From Actinoplanes oblitus (GTDB taxonomy: Bacteria > Actinomycetota > Actinomycetes > Mycobacteriales > Micromonosporaceae), in the NCBI RefSeq assembly GCF_030252345.1, contig NZ_CP126980.1:3177501-3241500 (forward strand): 64,000 nucleotides of DNA, in the 5' to 3' direction. Below, one piece after another: positions 36,460 through 44,364 of this stretch; position 1 is the first letter of the stretch; each line of letters begins with the position of its first letter. A model generated the notes under the pieces. The model had not been told where the DNA came from. It worked only from the letters and a program-made list of their open reading frames with translations, and did not search any database. The translations under genes and the position numbers were made by a program.

Positions 36460-36526
36460 TTTCCGGTACGGCGGGGAGCCCCGTCCGCGCGTCATCGGCG
36501 GGCGGGGCTCCCCGCCGTACCGGAAA
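36460..36526. terminator. very strong bidirectional hairpin between convergent genes
   Basis: Left arm 36460-36483 and right arm 36503-36526 are perfect reverse complements over 24 bp, starting TTTCCGGTACGGCG and ending CGCCGTACCGGAAA, with a 19-nt loop. It lies between the convergent lipase and acyltransferase genes and probably terminates transcription from both sides. Confidence 0.75.
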
Positions 36527-36627
36527 CGGGTCTGCTCGGGCGTGGTCAGCGGGACAGTGCCGAGGCGGGCGGGCTCGCGGCCCCGGCGCCGGTGCTACGG
36601 AGGGGCACGCGACAGTTGTACCCGCGG

Positions 36628-37248
36628 CTATCGGGCGGGAACGCCCTTGACGATCCGGCCGGGATCCACGTCCCGGACCACGCAGCCGTTCGCGCCGACC
36701 GTGGCGCCCGCGCCGACCGTGCGGCCCTGCAGCACCGAGGCGTTGGTGCCGATCAGCGCGCCCGCGCCGATCCGGCAGCTGCCGGAGACCGCCGCGGACG
36801 GGTTGACCTGCACGCAGTCGCCGAGCACCGTGTCGTGCCCGATCGTCGCGTTCTGGTTCAGGTGCACGTGCCGGCCGAGCGTGACGTTGGTGGTGACCCG
36901 GGCGCCGGCGAACAGCACCACGCCCTCGGCCAGGGAGTTGGCCAGGCCCACGGTGGCCGCCGGATGCACGAGCGGGGCGGCGGGCCGCGCGACCCCGTCG
37001 AGCCGGGCGGCGACAGCGGCACGGATCCGCGGGTCGCCGATGCCGATCACGAAGCAGGCGTCGAGCCGGGGGAGCAGGTCGCTCGGGCCCAGCCAGGACG
37101 TGCCGAGCAGGTCGAGCAGGCGCAGGTTGTCCTCGGACGGGGCGTCGTCGACGAAGCCCACGACCTTCCCGGGCGCGTCGCCCGCGTCGTTGACGGCGGC
37201 GATGACGCCGAAGATCTCCCGACCGTGGCCGCCACAGCCCACGATCAC
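36628..37248 (-). CDS. PglD/NeuD-like sugar O-acyltransferase
   Basis: The protein has 206 residues. An N-terminal Rossmann-like part begins MIVGCGGHGREIFGVI, a hallmark of this group. From about residue 90 a left-handed beta-helix of hexapeptide repeats follows (VHPAATVGLANSLAEGVVLF, LNQNATIGHDTVLGDCV), with the catalytic-type His in GHDT. Members transfer acetyl groups to UDP-amino sugars or sialic acid. No such sugar pathway is adjacent, so the target is unknown. The in-frame region upstream contains only non-standard start triplets after a stop, so GTG 37248 is used; it has no visible ribosome site. Confidence 0.85.
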   Translation of the reverse strand: MIVGCGGHGREIFGVIAAVNDAGDAPGKVVGFVDDAPSEDNLRLLDLLGTSWLGPSDLLPRLDACFVIGIGDPRIRAAVAARLDGVARPAAPLVHPAATVGLANSLAEGVVLFAGARVTTNVTLGRHVHLNQNATIGHDTVLGDCVQVNPSAAVSGSCRIGAGALIGTNASVLQGRTVGAGATVGANGCVVRDVDPGRIVKGVPAR

Positions 37249-37357
37249 GATCGGCTGGTCGTTAACGCGAATAAATCACATGATATCCGGCCTTGACGGA
37301 CGATGTTGAGCGGCGGGTCACATCGACACCGGGTTTCCGAGCGGCGAGCATGTGGGC

Positions 37358-39478
37358 ATGGCAGGCGGCATGAAAATCTGGCCGGGGAACCCGTATCCAC
37401 TGGGGGCGACCTACGACGGCGGCGGCACCAACTTCGCCATCTACTCCGAGGCCGCCGAGCGGGTGGAGCTGTGCCTGTTCGACGACGCGGGCAACGAGAC
37501 CCGTGTCGACCTGCCGGAACGCGAGGCGCTGGTCTGGCACGGCTACCTGCCCCGGGTCACGCCCGGCCAGCGGTACGGCTTCCGGGTGCACGGGCCGTAC
37601 CAACCCGGCAAGGGACTGCGCTGCAATCCGAGCAAGCTGCTGCTGGACCCGTACGCGAAGGCGATCGACGGGGACTACCGGTGGGATCAGGCGCTGTTCG
37701 CGTACAACTTCGGTGACCCGGCGTCGTACAACGACGCCGACTCGGCCCCGTTCGCGCCCCGCTCCGTGGTGATCAACCCGTTCTTCGACTGGGGCAACGA
37801 CCGGCCGCTGAAGATCCCGATGTGGGAGACGGTGATCTACGAGGCGCACGTCAAGGCCATGACCGTCAACCATCCGGCGATCCCCGAGGACGTCCGGGGC
37901 ACCTACTCCGGCCTCGCCCACCCCGAGATGATCAAGTATTTCCAGAAACTCGGGATCACCGCCGTCGAGCTGATGCCGGTGCACCAGTTCGTCCACGACA
38001 GCGGGCTGGTCGAGCGCGGCCTCACCAACTACTGGGGCTACAACACCATCGGCTTCTTCGCCCCGCACAACGGCTACTCCTCGTTCGGCGGGGGCGGCGG
38101 GCAGGTGCAGGAGTTCAAGTCGATGGTCAAGGCGCTGCACCAGGCCGGCATCGAGGTCATCCTGGACGTGGTCTACAACCACACCGCGGAGGGCAACCAC
38201 CTGGGCCCGACCCTGTCGTTCCGGGGCATCGACAACCCGGCGTACTACCGGCTCGTCGAGGAGGACAAGACCTACTACTACGACACCACCGGCACCGGGA
38301 ACAGCCTGAACGCCCGGCACCACGAGTCACTGCGGCTGATCATGGACTCGCTGCGGTACTGGGTGACCGAGATGCACGTGGACGGCTTCCGGTTCGACCT
38401 GGCCGCCGCGCTGGCCCGCGAGTTCCACGAGGTGGACCGGCTGGCCGCGTTCTTCGACCTGGTCAACCAGGACCCGGTGGTCTCCCAGGTGAAGCTGATC
38501 GCCGAGCCGTGGGACGTCGGTGACGGCGGCTACCAGGTGGGCGGCTTCCCGCCGAACTGGACCGAGTGGAACGGCAAGTACCGCGACTCGGTGCGCGACT
38601 TCTGGCGCGGCGAGTCGTCCAGCCTCGGCGAGTTCGCCTCCCGGTTCACCGGCAGCTCCGACCTCTACCAGGACGACGGCCGACGCCCGATCGCGTCGAT
38701 CAACTTCGTCACCGCGCACGACGGGTTCACCCTGCACGACCTGGTGTCGTACAACGAGAAGCACAACGACGCCAACGGCGAGGGCAACCGGGACGGCGAG
38801 AGCTACAACCGCTCGTGGAACTGCGGCGTCGAGGGCCCCACCGAGGACCCGGACATCATCGTGCTGCGCGAGCGGCAGAAGCGGAACTTCTTGGCCACCC
38901 TGCTGCTCAGCCAGGGCGTCCCGATGATCGCGCACGGCGACGAGCTCGGCCGCACCCAGCGCGGCAACAACAACGTCTACTGCCAGGACAACGAGCTGAG
39001 CTGGGTGAACTGGGAGGACGCCCGCGAGGAGGACGTGCTCACCCACTTCGTCAGGCTGCTCACCAAGCTCCGCGCCGACCACCCGATCTTCCGCCGCCGC
39101 CGCTTCTTCACCGGCTCCTTCTCCGACGAGAACAAGCTGCCGGACATCGCCTGGCTGCGCCGCGACGGCGAGCTGATGACCGAGGCCGACTGGAACACCC
39201 GCAGCGGCATGACCATGACGGTGTTCCTGAACGGCCACGGCATCCCGGAACGCGACGCGCTCGGCGAGGAGATCACCGACGACTCGTTCCTGCTGCTGTT
39301 CAACCCGCTCGACGAGGACGTCTCCTTCACCCTGCCGGCCCGCGAGTACGGCAAGACCTGGGAGATCGTCGCCCACACCGCGGACCCGCTGCTCGCCCGC
39401 CGCCGCAAGACCGCCCGAGCCGCCACCCGCGTCGACGTCATCCGCCACGCCCTGGTCGTCCTCCGCTGCCGCTACTGA
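37358..39478 (+). CDS. glgX: glycogen debranching enzyme GlgX
   Basis: The protein has 706 residues, typical for GlgX. An N-terminal carbohydrate-binding module (WPGNPYPLGATYDGGGTNFA) precedes a GH13 barrel: LDVVYNHTAEGN, the nucleophile segment VDGFRFDLA at about residue 341, the acid/base IAEPWDVG at about 381 and INFVTAHDGFTLHDLV. It cleaves alpha-1,6 branches left by glycogen phosphorylase; Pgm in this window then converts the glucose 1-phosphate so released. Start codons GTG 37352, ATG 37358 and ATG 37370 are all possible and none has a strong ribosome site. Confidence 0.95.
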   Translation: MAGGMKIWPGNPYPLGATYDGGGTNFAIYSEAAERVELCLFDDAGNETRVDLPEREALVWHGYLPRVTPGQRYGFRVHGPYQPGKGLRCNPSKLLLDPYAKAIDGDYRWDQALFAYNFGDPASYNDADSAPFAPRSVVINPFFDWGNDRPLKIPMWETVIYEAHVKAMTVNHPAIPEDVRGTYSGLAHPEMIKYFQKLGITAVELMPVHQFVHDSGLVERGLTNYWGYNTIGFFAPHNGYSSFGGGGGQVQEFKSMVKALHQAGIEVILDVVYNHTAEGNHLGPTLSFRGIDNPAYYRLVEEDKTYYYDTTGTGNSLNARHHESLRLIMDSLRYWVTEMHVDGFRFDLAAALAREFHEVDRLAAFFDLVNQDPVVSQVKLIAEPWDVGDGGYQVGGFPPNWTEWNGKYRDSVRDFWRGESSSLGEFASRFTGSSDLYQDDGRRPIASINFVTAHDGFTLHDLVSYNEKHNDANGEGNRDGESYNRSWNCGVEGPTEDPDIIVLRERQKRNFLATLLLSQGVPMIAHGDELGRTQRGNNNVYCQDNELSWVNWEDAREEDVLTHFVRLLTKLRADHPIFRRRRFFTGSFSDENKLPDIAWLRRDGELMTEADWNTRSGMTMTVFLNGHGIPERDALGEEITDDSFLLLFNPLDEDVSFTLPAREYGKTWEIVAHTADPLLARRRKTARAATRVDVIRHALVVLRCRY

Positions 39479-39498
39479 AAAACCGCTTCGGGTACGCC

Positions 39499-39534
39499 GT
39501 GAGCGGTCTCGTGCCTCGCCTCGGGACCGCTCAC
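39499..39534. terminator. probable terminator behind glgX
   Basis: GTGAGCGGTC (39499-39508) and GACCGCTCAC (39525-39534) form a perfect 10-bp stem with a 16-nt loop, 20 nt after the glgX stop. There is no T-run, as is common in high-GC actinobacteria. Confidence 0.6.
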
Positions 39535-39544
39535 GTCCCGGGCC

Positions 39545-39815
39545 CCGGCGCGCTCGCACACGGCGAGCGAACATCGAACCGACCAGCTCGCTCGGCTCGG
39601 CAAGGTCGATCTGCCCTGGGTGCACCGCGTTGTCGCCCACCACGCGCACCACATCCATCGCCTTCCGGACGCGCGGGTCGAGCCCCTGCGACACCAGTGT
39701 TCCGATCTCGTCGTTGAGGTTCGCCCGGCCCGCCACCAGATCGTCGATCAGCAACCGCAAAGCGAGGCGAAGCAAGCCGGCGGCGCTGCGCGGCGATCGA
39801 CCGGGCCTGCGCCCC
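39545..39815 (-). pseudogene. fragment of a DUF4145 domain gene
   Basis: In one minus-strand frame this stretch reads RSPRSAAGLLRLALRLLIDD, then LNDEIGTLVSQGLDPRVRKA and MDVVRVVGDNAVHPGQIDL. This matches the core of DUF4145 proteins (RSPRAAAALLRLAL..., NDDIG, RVIGNNAVHPG). The N-terminal 100 or so residues are missing, and after ELVGSMF the similarity stops while the frame runs on antisense to glgX. I conclude it is a decayed remnant rather than a gene. DUF4145 is often found in restriction and defence loci, consistent with an accessory island starting here. Confidence 0.6.
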
Positions 39816-40065
39816 GGACCGGGGCACGCGGTGGTTGTAACGTCACCGTCCTCGGTGGACGCTCAGGCCTCGCGATGGCCGGCACGGCGGCAAGGTGGGG
39901 CGTTCGACCCCTGCTCAACGACGCCCCGGTGATCGCGACCTGGACGAGCCGGCCTGTACGCCGGATTCTGGCCGGTGCCGCTTTGATCGTTCATCCGGAT
40001 GCCGATAGGAAGACGGAGGCACCGCGAGTGGTGCGCTCATGGCATCGATCGCCGAAGGGAAGTCG

Positions 40066-40494
40066 ATGAGTCGCCGCAGCCTCGATCTGCCCCCGTGGGT
40101 CCAGCGATCCGTTGCCATGGCAGCCCTCGCGGCCGTCCTGGTGGCGGCGCTGCTGCTGCGCGAACATCGTGTCTCCGAGGGCACTGCCGCTGGTGACGCG
40201 GCCCTGTTCGCTGTGGCGCGGAAGCTTTGCGGCGGCAGCGAGGGTGCCGATGCTGATCCCTATCCGGGTTCGTGGGCAAGCTGGCCGTGCGAGGCGAAGC
40301 AGTTCACCAGTGAGGCGAGCACCAGGAACTTCCTCGTCGGCGTAGGATTTTTCATCGATCCGGAGCCACCCGTGCGGGCTGTCGCCTGGCAGGTGCGGGC
40401 CGACCGCGGTGGTGTACGGATCAATGTCATCGGCTCCAGCCCGGCCGTGCTGGAGCTGCATGCCCTCAAGCGTCGGCCGGGCCTATGGGGCTGA
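40066..40494 (+). CDS. hypothetical single-pass membrane protein
   Basis: The protein has 142 residues. A hydrophobic segment at about residues 12-31 (VAMAALAAVLVAALLL) is followed by a short outer domain of about 105 residues with two cysteines (KLCGG and WPCEAKQF) that could form a disulphide. I do not recognise the family. ATG 40066 was chosen because GAAGGGAAG lies 3 nt upstream; an in-frame ATG at 40039 has no such site. It stands at the left side of the accessory island with no clear partner. Confidence 0.55.
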   Translation: MSRRSLDLPPWVQRSVAMAALAAVLVAALLLREHRVSEGTAAGDAALFAVARKLCGGSEGADADPYPGSWASWPCEAKQFTSEASTRNFLVGVGFFIDPEPPVRAVAWQVRADRGGVRINVIGSSPAVLELHALKRRPGLWG

Positions 40495-40603
40495 CCTTCA
40501 ACGGGGACACGACAACGTTCATGTCCGCGCGCGCCGCCCAGCAGGGCCCGGCGAAGCCCGCCCCTGCGCCGAGATTCTAGCCCGGCGAGGCGCGACAAAG
40601 CAT

Positions 40604-40649
40604 GAAAGCCTCTGTTCCGCTCCCGATGTGGGAGCGGGCAGGGGCTTTC
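40604..40649. terminator. long hairpin, probable terminator
   Basis: The outer arms GAAAGCC and GGCTTTC and the inner arms CCGCTCCC and GGGAGCGG fold into one long, slightly interrupted stem with a 5-nt loop (GATGT). It lies about 110 nt behind the 40066-40494 gene and 120 nt before the next small gene. Confidence 0.55.
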
Positions 40650-40770
40650 CGGTGAGAGAGGAACCTACCGAGCTAAAAGTCCACGTCGCGGCTGGAGCCG
40701 CTGGATACTAGAGGGCACCAGGCGGAGCGGTGTTCCGGCCGACTCGATCTTGCCCATGGAGGTTTCAGGC

Positions 40771-40998
40771 ATGGTTGAAAACAACAACTTCGCGGAGTTT
40801 GCCGAGTTCGGCAGCACTGACGATTTCCTAGCCTCGATCCCATGGCAGATCGCTCAATGGACGATCTTCGGAGGAGATTTAGACGGAAGCCCGCAAGGTC
40901 AGGAACTCGCTCAGCACGTCACCAACATCCTGACAGGGATGCAGGCCGTCCGAGCGGCCGTAAAGTCTCCAAGTGACGGGTCCGGCGTCTTGCAGTAG
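40771..40998 (+). CDS. small acidic hypothetical protein
   Basis: The protein has 75 residues: MVENNNFAEFAEFGSTDDFL followed by a helical, acidic remainder (SPQGQELAQHVTNILTGMQA). There are no membrane segments or cysteines. GGAGG lies 10 nt before ATG 40771. Codon use is less GC-biased than in housekeeping genes. I recognise no family. The flanks on both sides are non-coding with hairpins, so it is probably transcribed alone. Confidence 0.5.
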   Translation: MVENNNFAEFAEFGSTDDFLASIPWQIAQWTIFGGDLDGSPQGQELAQHVTNILTGMQAVRAAVKSPSDGSGVLQ

Positions 40999-41190
40999 GC
41001 GAAACCTGTCCTCTGCCGGACGGGTTGTCTCCCGGGAGGACGCGGCTGGACGTTCGGTTATGGCATGGCGAAGTCCAGGCGACCGGGATGACCCAGACTG
41101 GACAGTGGTTCAGAGCGTTGCCAGGGCGTCAGACGGTCACCATTGACCGCCGTTGCCGATAAGCGCCTAAAAGATAGGTGGGGATCACCG

Positions 41191-41208
41191 CCGCCCTGGT
41201 GGGCGGCG
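41191..41208. terminator. short hairpin, possible terminator
   Basis: GCCGCCC (41191-41197) and GGGCGGC (41202-41208) form a 7-bp stem with a 4-nt loop. It lies between the small plus-strand gene at 40771-40998 and the end of the minus-strand cassette at 41247, so it could serve either. Confidence 0.4.
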
Positions 41209-41246
41209 CACGAACCAGGACTGTACGCCGAATTCAGCGGTCGTGG

Positions 41247-41822
41247 CTAGCGATACGTCTTTCTAGTTGCTCGGAGGTAACGGCCGCCCTCGAAGACCCG
41301 TAGATAAGCTGCATACATTTTTCTGATTGCCATTGCGAATAGAAGAAATACGTAGACTGCGATTGGGAGAACAATTGCAGTCGATGTCACGCTCATCTTA
41401 TCGTCGGGGTGGCTGCGCATGCCGGACGCAATTATTAGAATCATTGACTCGGCTGCGGACGCGAGGGCGCCAACAAGTAGATGGGCAGCGGTTTCTCGAA
41501 ATAGCCTACGAGTCGATTCCGTAATGGACTCGTGCCGGTCCTCTAGCCTGTCGCGTAGAGAGGCTAACTGCGTAAAGGCCGTGAAGAGGATGCCGGCCAT
41601 GAGCGCGCAGCCGGCTCCGATTGAGCCGGGGTCGGTCAATCGGCACTGCTGCCACATCACGGCGGCACCGACAGCGACTGGGGCGCCGTACAAGAAGATG
41701 CGGGCTGCCAGGTCGGGCCGCAGCCTATCCTCTTCGACGTCGAGCTGAACTCGACGCATCGAGCGTAGGTGATCCAGGATGAGCGGTCGAACGTCGAAAC
41801 GATCAAACAGTCCACTACGCAT
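41247..41822 (-). CDS. four-helix membrane protein of low-GC two-gene cassette
   Basis: The protein has 191 residues. About 40 N-terminal soluble residues are followed by two helices (IFLYGAPVAVGAAVMW, GAGCALMAGILFTAFTQLA), a charged cytoplasmic-type segment (SLRDRLEDRHESITESTRRL), and two more helices (AAHLLVGALASAAESMILII and AIVLPIAVYVFLLFAMAI). ATG 41822 has GGGGAGG 7 nt upstream. It starts 28 nt after the partner gene, so the two form an operon. The four-helix layout resembles membrane effectors of bacterial defence systems, but I cannot assign it to a named family. GC content is about 50% in the line counted. Confidence 0.75.
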   Translation of the reverse strand: MRSGLFDRFDVRPLILDHLRSMRRVQLDVEEDRLRPDLAARIFLYGAPVAVGAAVMWQQCRLTDPGSIGAGCALMAGILFTAFTQLASLRDRLEDRHESITESTRRLFRETAAHLLVGALASAAESMILIIASGMRSHPDDKMSVTSTAIVLPIAVYVFLLFAMAIRKMYAAYLRVFEGGRYLRATRKTYR

Positions 41823-41850
41823 CAGCGCACCTCCCCAAGGTCTCGTCAGT

Positions 41851-42828
41851 CTAGTCGGGGGGTATGACACCTTCCGTAGCGGCGATCGTCGGGTACAGCT
41901 CCCTCACCGATTCGGAAACTGTTTCATACCACTTCTGATTATCGTACCGGTAGTCACCCGTGTCGTAGATCCACTCACCAATATCGGCAGACGGTTTCAA
42001 TGAGCGCTTCCGGTCGTTCGGCCCATCTACTCGCAGTAGGCTGTCCTCAAAATCGAGCGGAATGGTGACTCCGGTAGCCGTCCGAGCAAGATCATTCGCA
42101 AGTTCTACTCGAGCGTCTCTGTTTGTGAGTTTCTCCCATCTTTCGTTAACCCAACGAAGAGCGTGCTCACGCATCGATTCCTGCAGTTTGGAAGCGCCGG
42201 GAATCTTCACGCTGAGGCGCACCTGGCTCGCTAGAGGCTCACCGTCACGGGCTGTCTCATGCCGTGTAACCTCAAGCTCCCGTACGACGCCATTGCGAAT
42301 GAAGTGAGCGACCGCTGCGCGATCTGCCACGCCGGCCGCGAGATATAGCCGCAGATTTGTGGAGTAGAGTCGCCTAAACGCTGCTTCGACTCGGCGATAG
42401 GGGCATGCTCGCCCGTGCGTCTCCACTGCGAGGATCGCTGCCCCACCTTCGGGTGGAAAGGCAATCAGTGCCCGGTAGGGCCGCCCAAGAGCGTACTTGT
42501 CGATCTCTTGATCTGATTCCACACCGTCAGGATCAATGAGGGTGCCATCCTCACCGTATGGGCCATGATCAAATTCTAGGCGGAGGTCGTAACCAGCACG
42601 GGATATTTCCGTCAGGCGGAAGACGGTGCCGGTTTCAGGTGTTGTGGTGCCATCGTCGCCAGGTTTGGGCGCATCCTCGAACTTGATGATCGAATTGAGG
42701 CCCTTGGAAAGGTCCGCTTCGAGAAGATTAATGAAGTGGTCATCGTCGGCGTATGCGAAATCGATATTTCGTCGTTTCTGTCCTTCGCGAAGATGGATTA
42801 CAAAGAGGCGATAACCGAAAGTACCCAC
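41851..42828 (-). CDS. soluble hypothetical protein of low-GC two-gene cassette
   Basis: The protein has 325 residues with no membrane segments or signal peptide. It opens GTFGYRLFVIHLREGQKRRN, has a mixed alpha/beta N-terminal half with a strand-like RALIAFPPEGGAAILAVETH, and a helical centre (RVEAAFRRLYSTNLRLYLA) and C-terminal region ending near YETVSESVRELYPTIAA. I recognise no conserved domain. GAGGGGG precedes the start; GTG 42828 or TTG 42831 may be used. Base composition is about 53% GC in a counted line, against about 75% in glgX, which is strong evidence of transfer. It is followed by the membrane gene. Confidence 0.75.
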   Translation of the reverse strand: MGTFGYRLFVIHLREGQKRRNIDFAYADDDHFINLLEADLSKGLNSIIKFEDAPKPGDDGTTTPETGTVFRLTEISRAGYDLRLEFDHGPYGEDGTLIDPDGVESDQEIDKYALGRPYRALIAFPPEGGAAILAVETHGRACPYRRVEAAFRRLYSTNLRLYLAAGVADRAAVAHFIRNGVVRELEVTRHETARDGEPLASQVRLSVKIPGASKLQESMREHALRWVNERWEKLTNRDARVELANDLARTATGVTIPLDFEDSLLRVDGPNDRKRSLKPSADIGEWIYDTGDYRYDNQKWYETVSESVRELYPTIAATEGVIPPD

Positions 42829-43283
42829 CAACCGACCCCCTCGCCGGGATAGACAAGCGTATGTCTCACGCTACACGGCTACCTACGTCGCGCAAACCGG
42901 AAGTCATCGCAGTGATCTGATCTTTAGTGCAGCGACTAAGATCACCCGATAGTTTCCTACTTGTCTGCTTAATGCAGATAATTGAATGCTCGGTGTAACT
43001 ACGATGGCTCTGACCATGTATGCGCGAGAGGTGCATACAGCAGCGGAGTGCGGCAACGAACCCGGCGCTCATAGGGGCTTACGGCACCCGTGCCGACTGG
43101 TGACCAGTACAATCAGACCTATCCGACCAGGATGTATGTAATCCCTCGTACGCGGGTTCGAGTCTTCCCTTCGAGGGTGGACCCAGGCCGTCGGAGGATC
43201 ACCGAAGCCGACCAAGGGCGACCAACATGGACGCCCGATGCCGAGGTCAGCAACGTGATCCGCGATCGTGACCAGGCCGTACG
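42829..43283. other. non-coding flank of the low-GC cassette with tRNA-3'-end-like sequence
   Basis: There is no convincing gene in this 455-bp gap. Left of about 43,070 it is AT-rich and probably carries the promoter of the cassette. Further right are two small palindromes, GGCACCCGTGCC (43084-43095) and ACTGGTGACCAGT (43097-43109). From about 43139 a stretch containing GCGGGTTCGAGTC and CTTCGAGGGTGGACCCA resembles the T-arm and acceptor end of a tRNA. No full cloverleaf can be built, so it is at most a remnant. Confidence 0.4.
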
Positions 43284-43940
43284 TCAGTAGTTGTTGTACT
43301 TCTCGGAGTGGGCCCAGGCGCCGCACGGCGTGTCGTAGCGCTTCTTGATGTAGTCCAGACCCCACTTGATCTGGGTGGCCGGGTTGGTCTTCCAGTCGTC
43401 GCCGAACGCGGCCATCTTGCTGCCGGGCAACGACTGCGGGATGCCGTAGGCGCCGGAGCCGCGATTTTCCGCCCGGTAGTTCCAGCCGCTCTCCCTGGCC
43501 CACAGCTTGTTCAGGCAGGCGAACTGGTCGAGCCCGAAGCCGGCCTGCAACGTGAGCGCGCACCCGATCGCGCGGCTGCCGCTGAACTCGTTGCAGGACT
43601 TGGGGATCGGGCCGGCGTAGGCGACCGGGCCGGCCGCGGCGGCGGCAGCCGCCTGTTTCGCCTTGGTGACGCTCTTGTCGAGGTCCTTGGCATAGGCGGA
43701 GGCGGTCTTGGCGACCGCGGCGGCCTTCTGCCGGGCCGCGTTCTCCGCGACGGTCTGCCGGGCGCGGGCCGCGGCGTGCTCGTTCTGCCGGTCCTTGAGC
43801 AGCTGCATCTCGGAGATCTCGGCCTGTGCCGCGTCCGGCGTGGTGTCCCGCGCCGGGCGCTGCCGTCCCACGTAGACGCCGGCGGCGAGACCGGCGAGCA
43901 GCAGCGCCACCGAGGCGACGCGGATCGCGATCCGGGTCAC
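43284..43940 (-). CDS. lytic-transglycosylase-like secreted protein
   Basis: The protein has 218 residues. An uncleaved or signal-type helix (VASVALLLAGLAAGVYVG) is followed by a coiled coil of about 70 residues rich in Ala, Lys and Gln. A C-terminal lysozyme-like domain carries the catalytic-type Glu in LWARESGWNYRAENRGSGAYGIPQ and closes with AHSEKYNNY. This domain is common in actinobacterial cell-wall enzymes that cleave peptidoglycan. The GTG start overlaps the MerR stop (GTGA). Coupling of a wall hydrolase to a MerR regulator is unusual, and the trigger is unknown. Confidence 0.88.
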   Translation of the reverse strand: MTRIAIRVASVALLLAGLAAGVYVGRQRPARDTTPDAAQAEISEMQLLKDRQNEHAAARARQTVAENAARQKAAAVAKTASAYAKDLDKSVTKAKQAAAAAAAGPVAYAGPIPKSCNEFSGSRAIGCALTLQAGFGLDQFACLNKLWARESGWNYRAENRGSGAYGIPQSLPGSKMAAFGDDWKTNPATQIKWGLDYIKKRYDTPCGAWAHSEKYNNY

Positions 43941-44314
43941 TGAGCCTCCTCGAACCGAGCGGTCTCGGCACGGTACCAGGCGATCTTGTCGCGTACCCGG
44001 GCCTGTTCCCGCCGCAGCCGCGCGACCTTCTCGTCGATCTCCCGGTCGTGCTCGGCGAGCAGTTCGACGCGCTGCTCGGCGGCGCCCGGGCCGTCGTGCA
44101 GCAGCTCGGCGAAGCGCCGCAGCCGGGCGATCGGCATGCCCGAGTCGCGCAGGCAGCGCAGCAGCCCGATCCGACTGAGGTCCTCGTCGGAGAAGACCCG
44201 CTGGCCGCCCGAGGTGCGCTCGATGCCGTGCAGCAACCCGATGCGCTCGTAGTAGCGCAGTGTGTCGATACTGACGCCGATCTTTCCGGCGACCTCACCG
44301 GGCGTGTACGGCAT
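43937..44314 (-). CDS. MerR-family regulator
   Basis: The protein has 125 residues: YTPGEVAGKIGVSIDTLRYYERIGLL is the MerR winged helix, followed by GGQRVFSDEDLSRIGLLRCL and a dimerisation coiled coil (ELLAEHDREIDEKVARLRRE). There are no cysteines positioned for metal binding at the C terminus, so an organic ligand or no ligand is likely. ATG 44314 has GGGAGG upstream. It is divergent from the DUF72 gene and coupled to the transglycosylase-like gene behind it. The 50-bp divergent space is the probable target. Confidence 0.9.
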   Translation of the reverse strand: MPYTPGEVAGKIGVSIDTLRYYERIGLLHGIERTSGGQRVFSDEDLSRIGLLRCLRDSGMPIARLRRFAELLHDGPGAAEQRVELLAEHDREIDEKVARLRREQARVRDKIAWYRAETARFEEAQ

Positions 44315-44352
44315 CCCAACCTCCCCCGTCGGAAGAGGTGAACCTACCCGGA

Positions 44353-44358
44353 TACCGT
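44353..44358 (+). promoter_or_regulatory. -10 box TACCGT of leaderless DUF72 gene
   Basis: TACCGT is followed by six bases and the GTG start codon at 44365. This supports GTG 44365 over the earlier GTG 44338. Confidence 0.5.
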
Positions 44359-44364
44359 TGCCCG

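Noticed and set aside
39954..41235. Near-identical 15-mers CTGTACGCCG(G/A)ATTC at 39954 and 41221 as att-like borders
   Set aside because: One 15-bp near match is too short to stand out, the low-GC cassette is not inside it, and no integrase is present.
42866..43072. 68-codon minus-strand frame between the cassette and the tRNA-like scar
   Set aside because: No ribosome site, no recognisable pattern, and it lies where the promoter of the cassette is expected.
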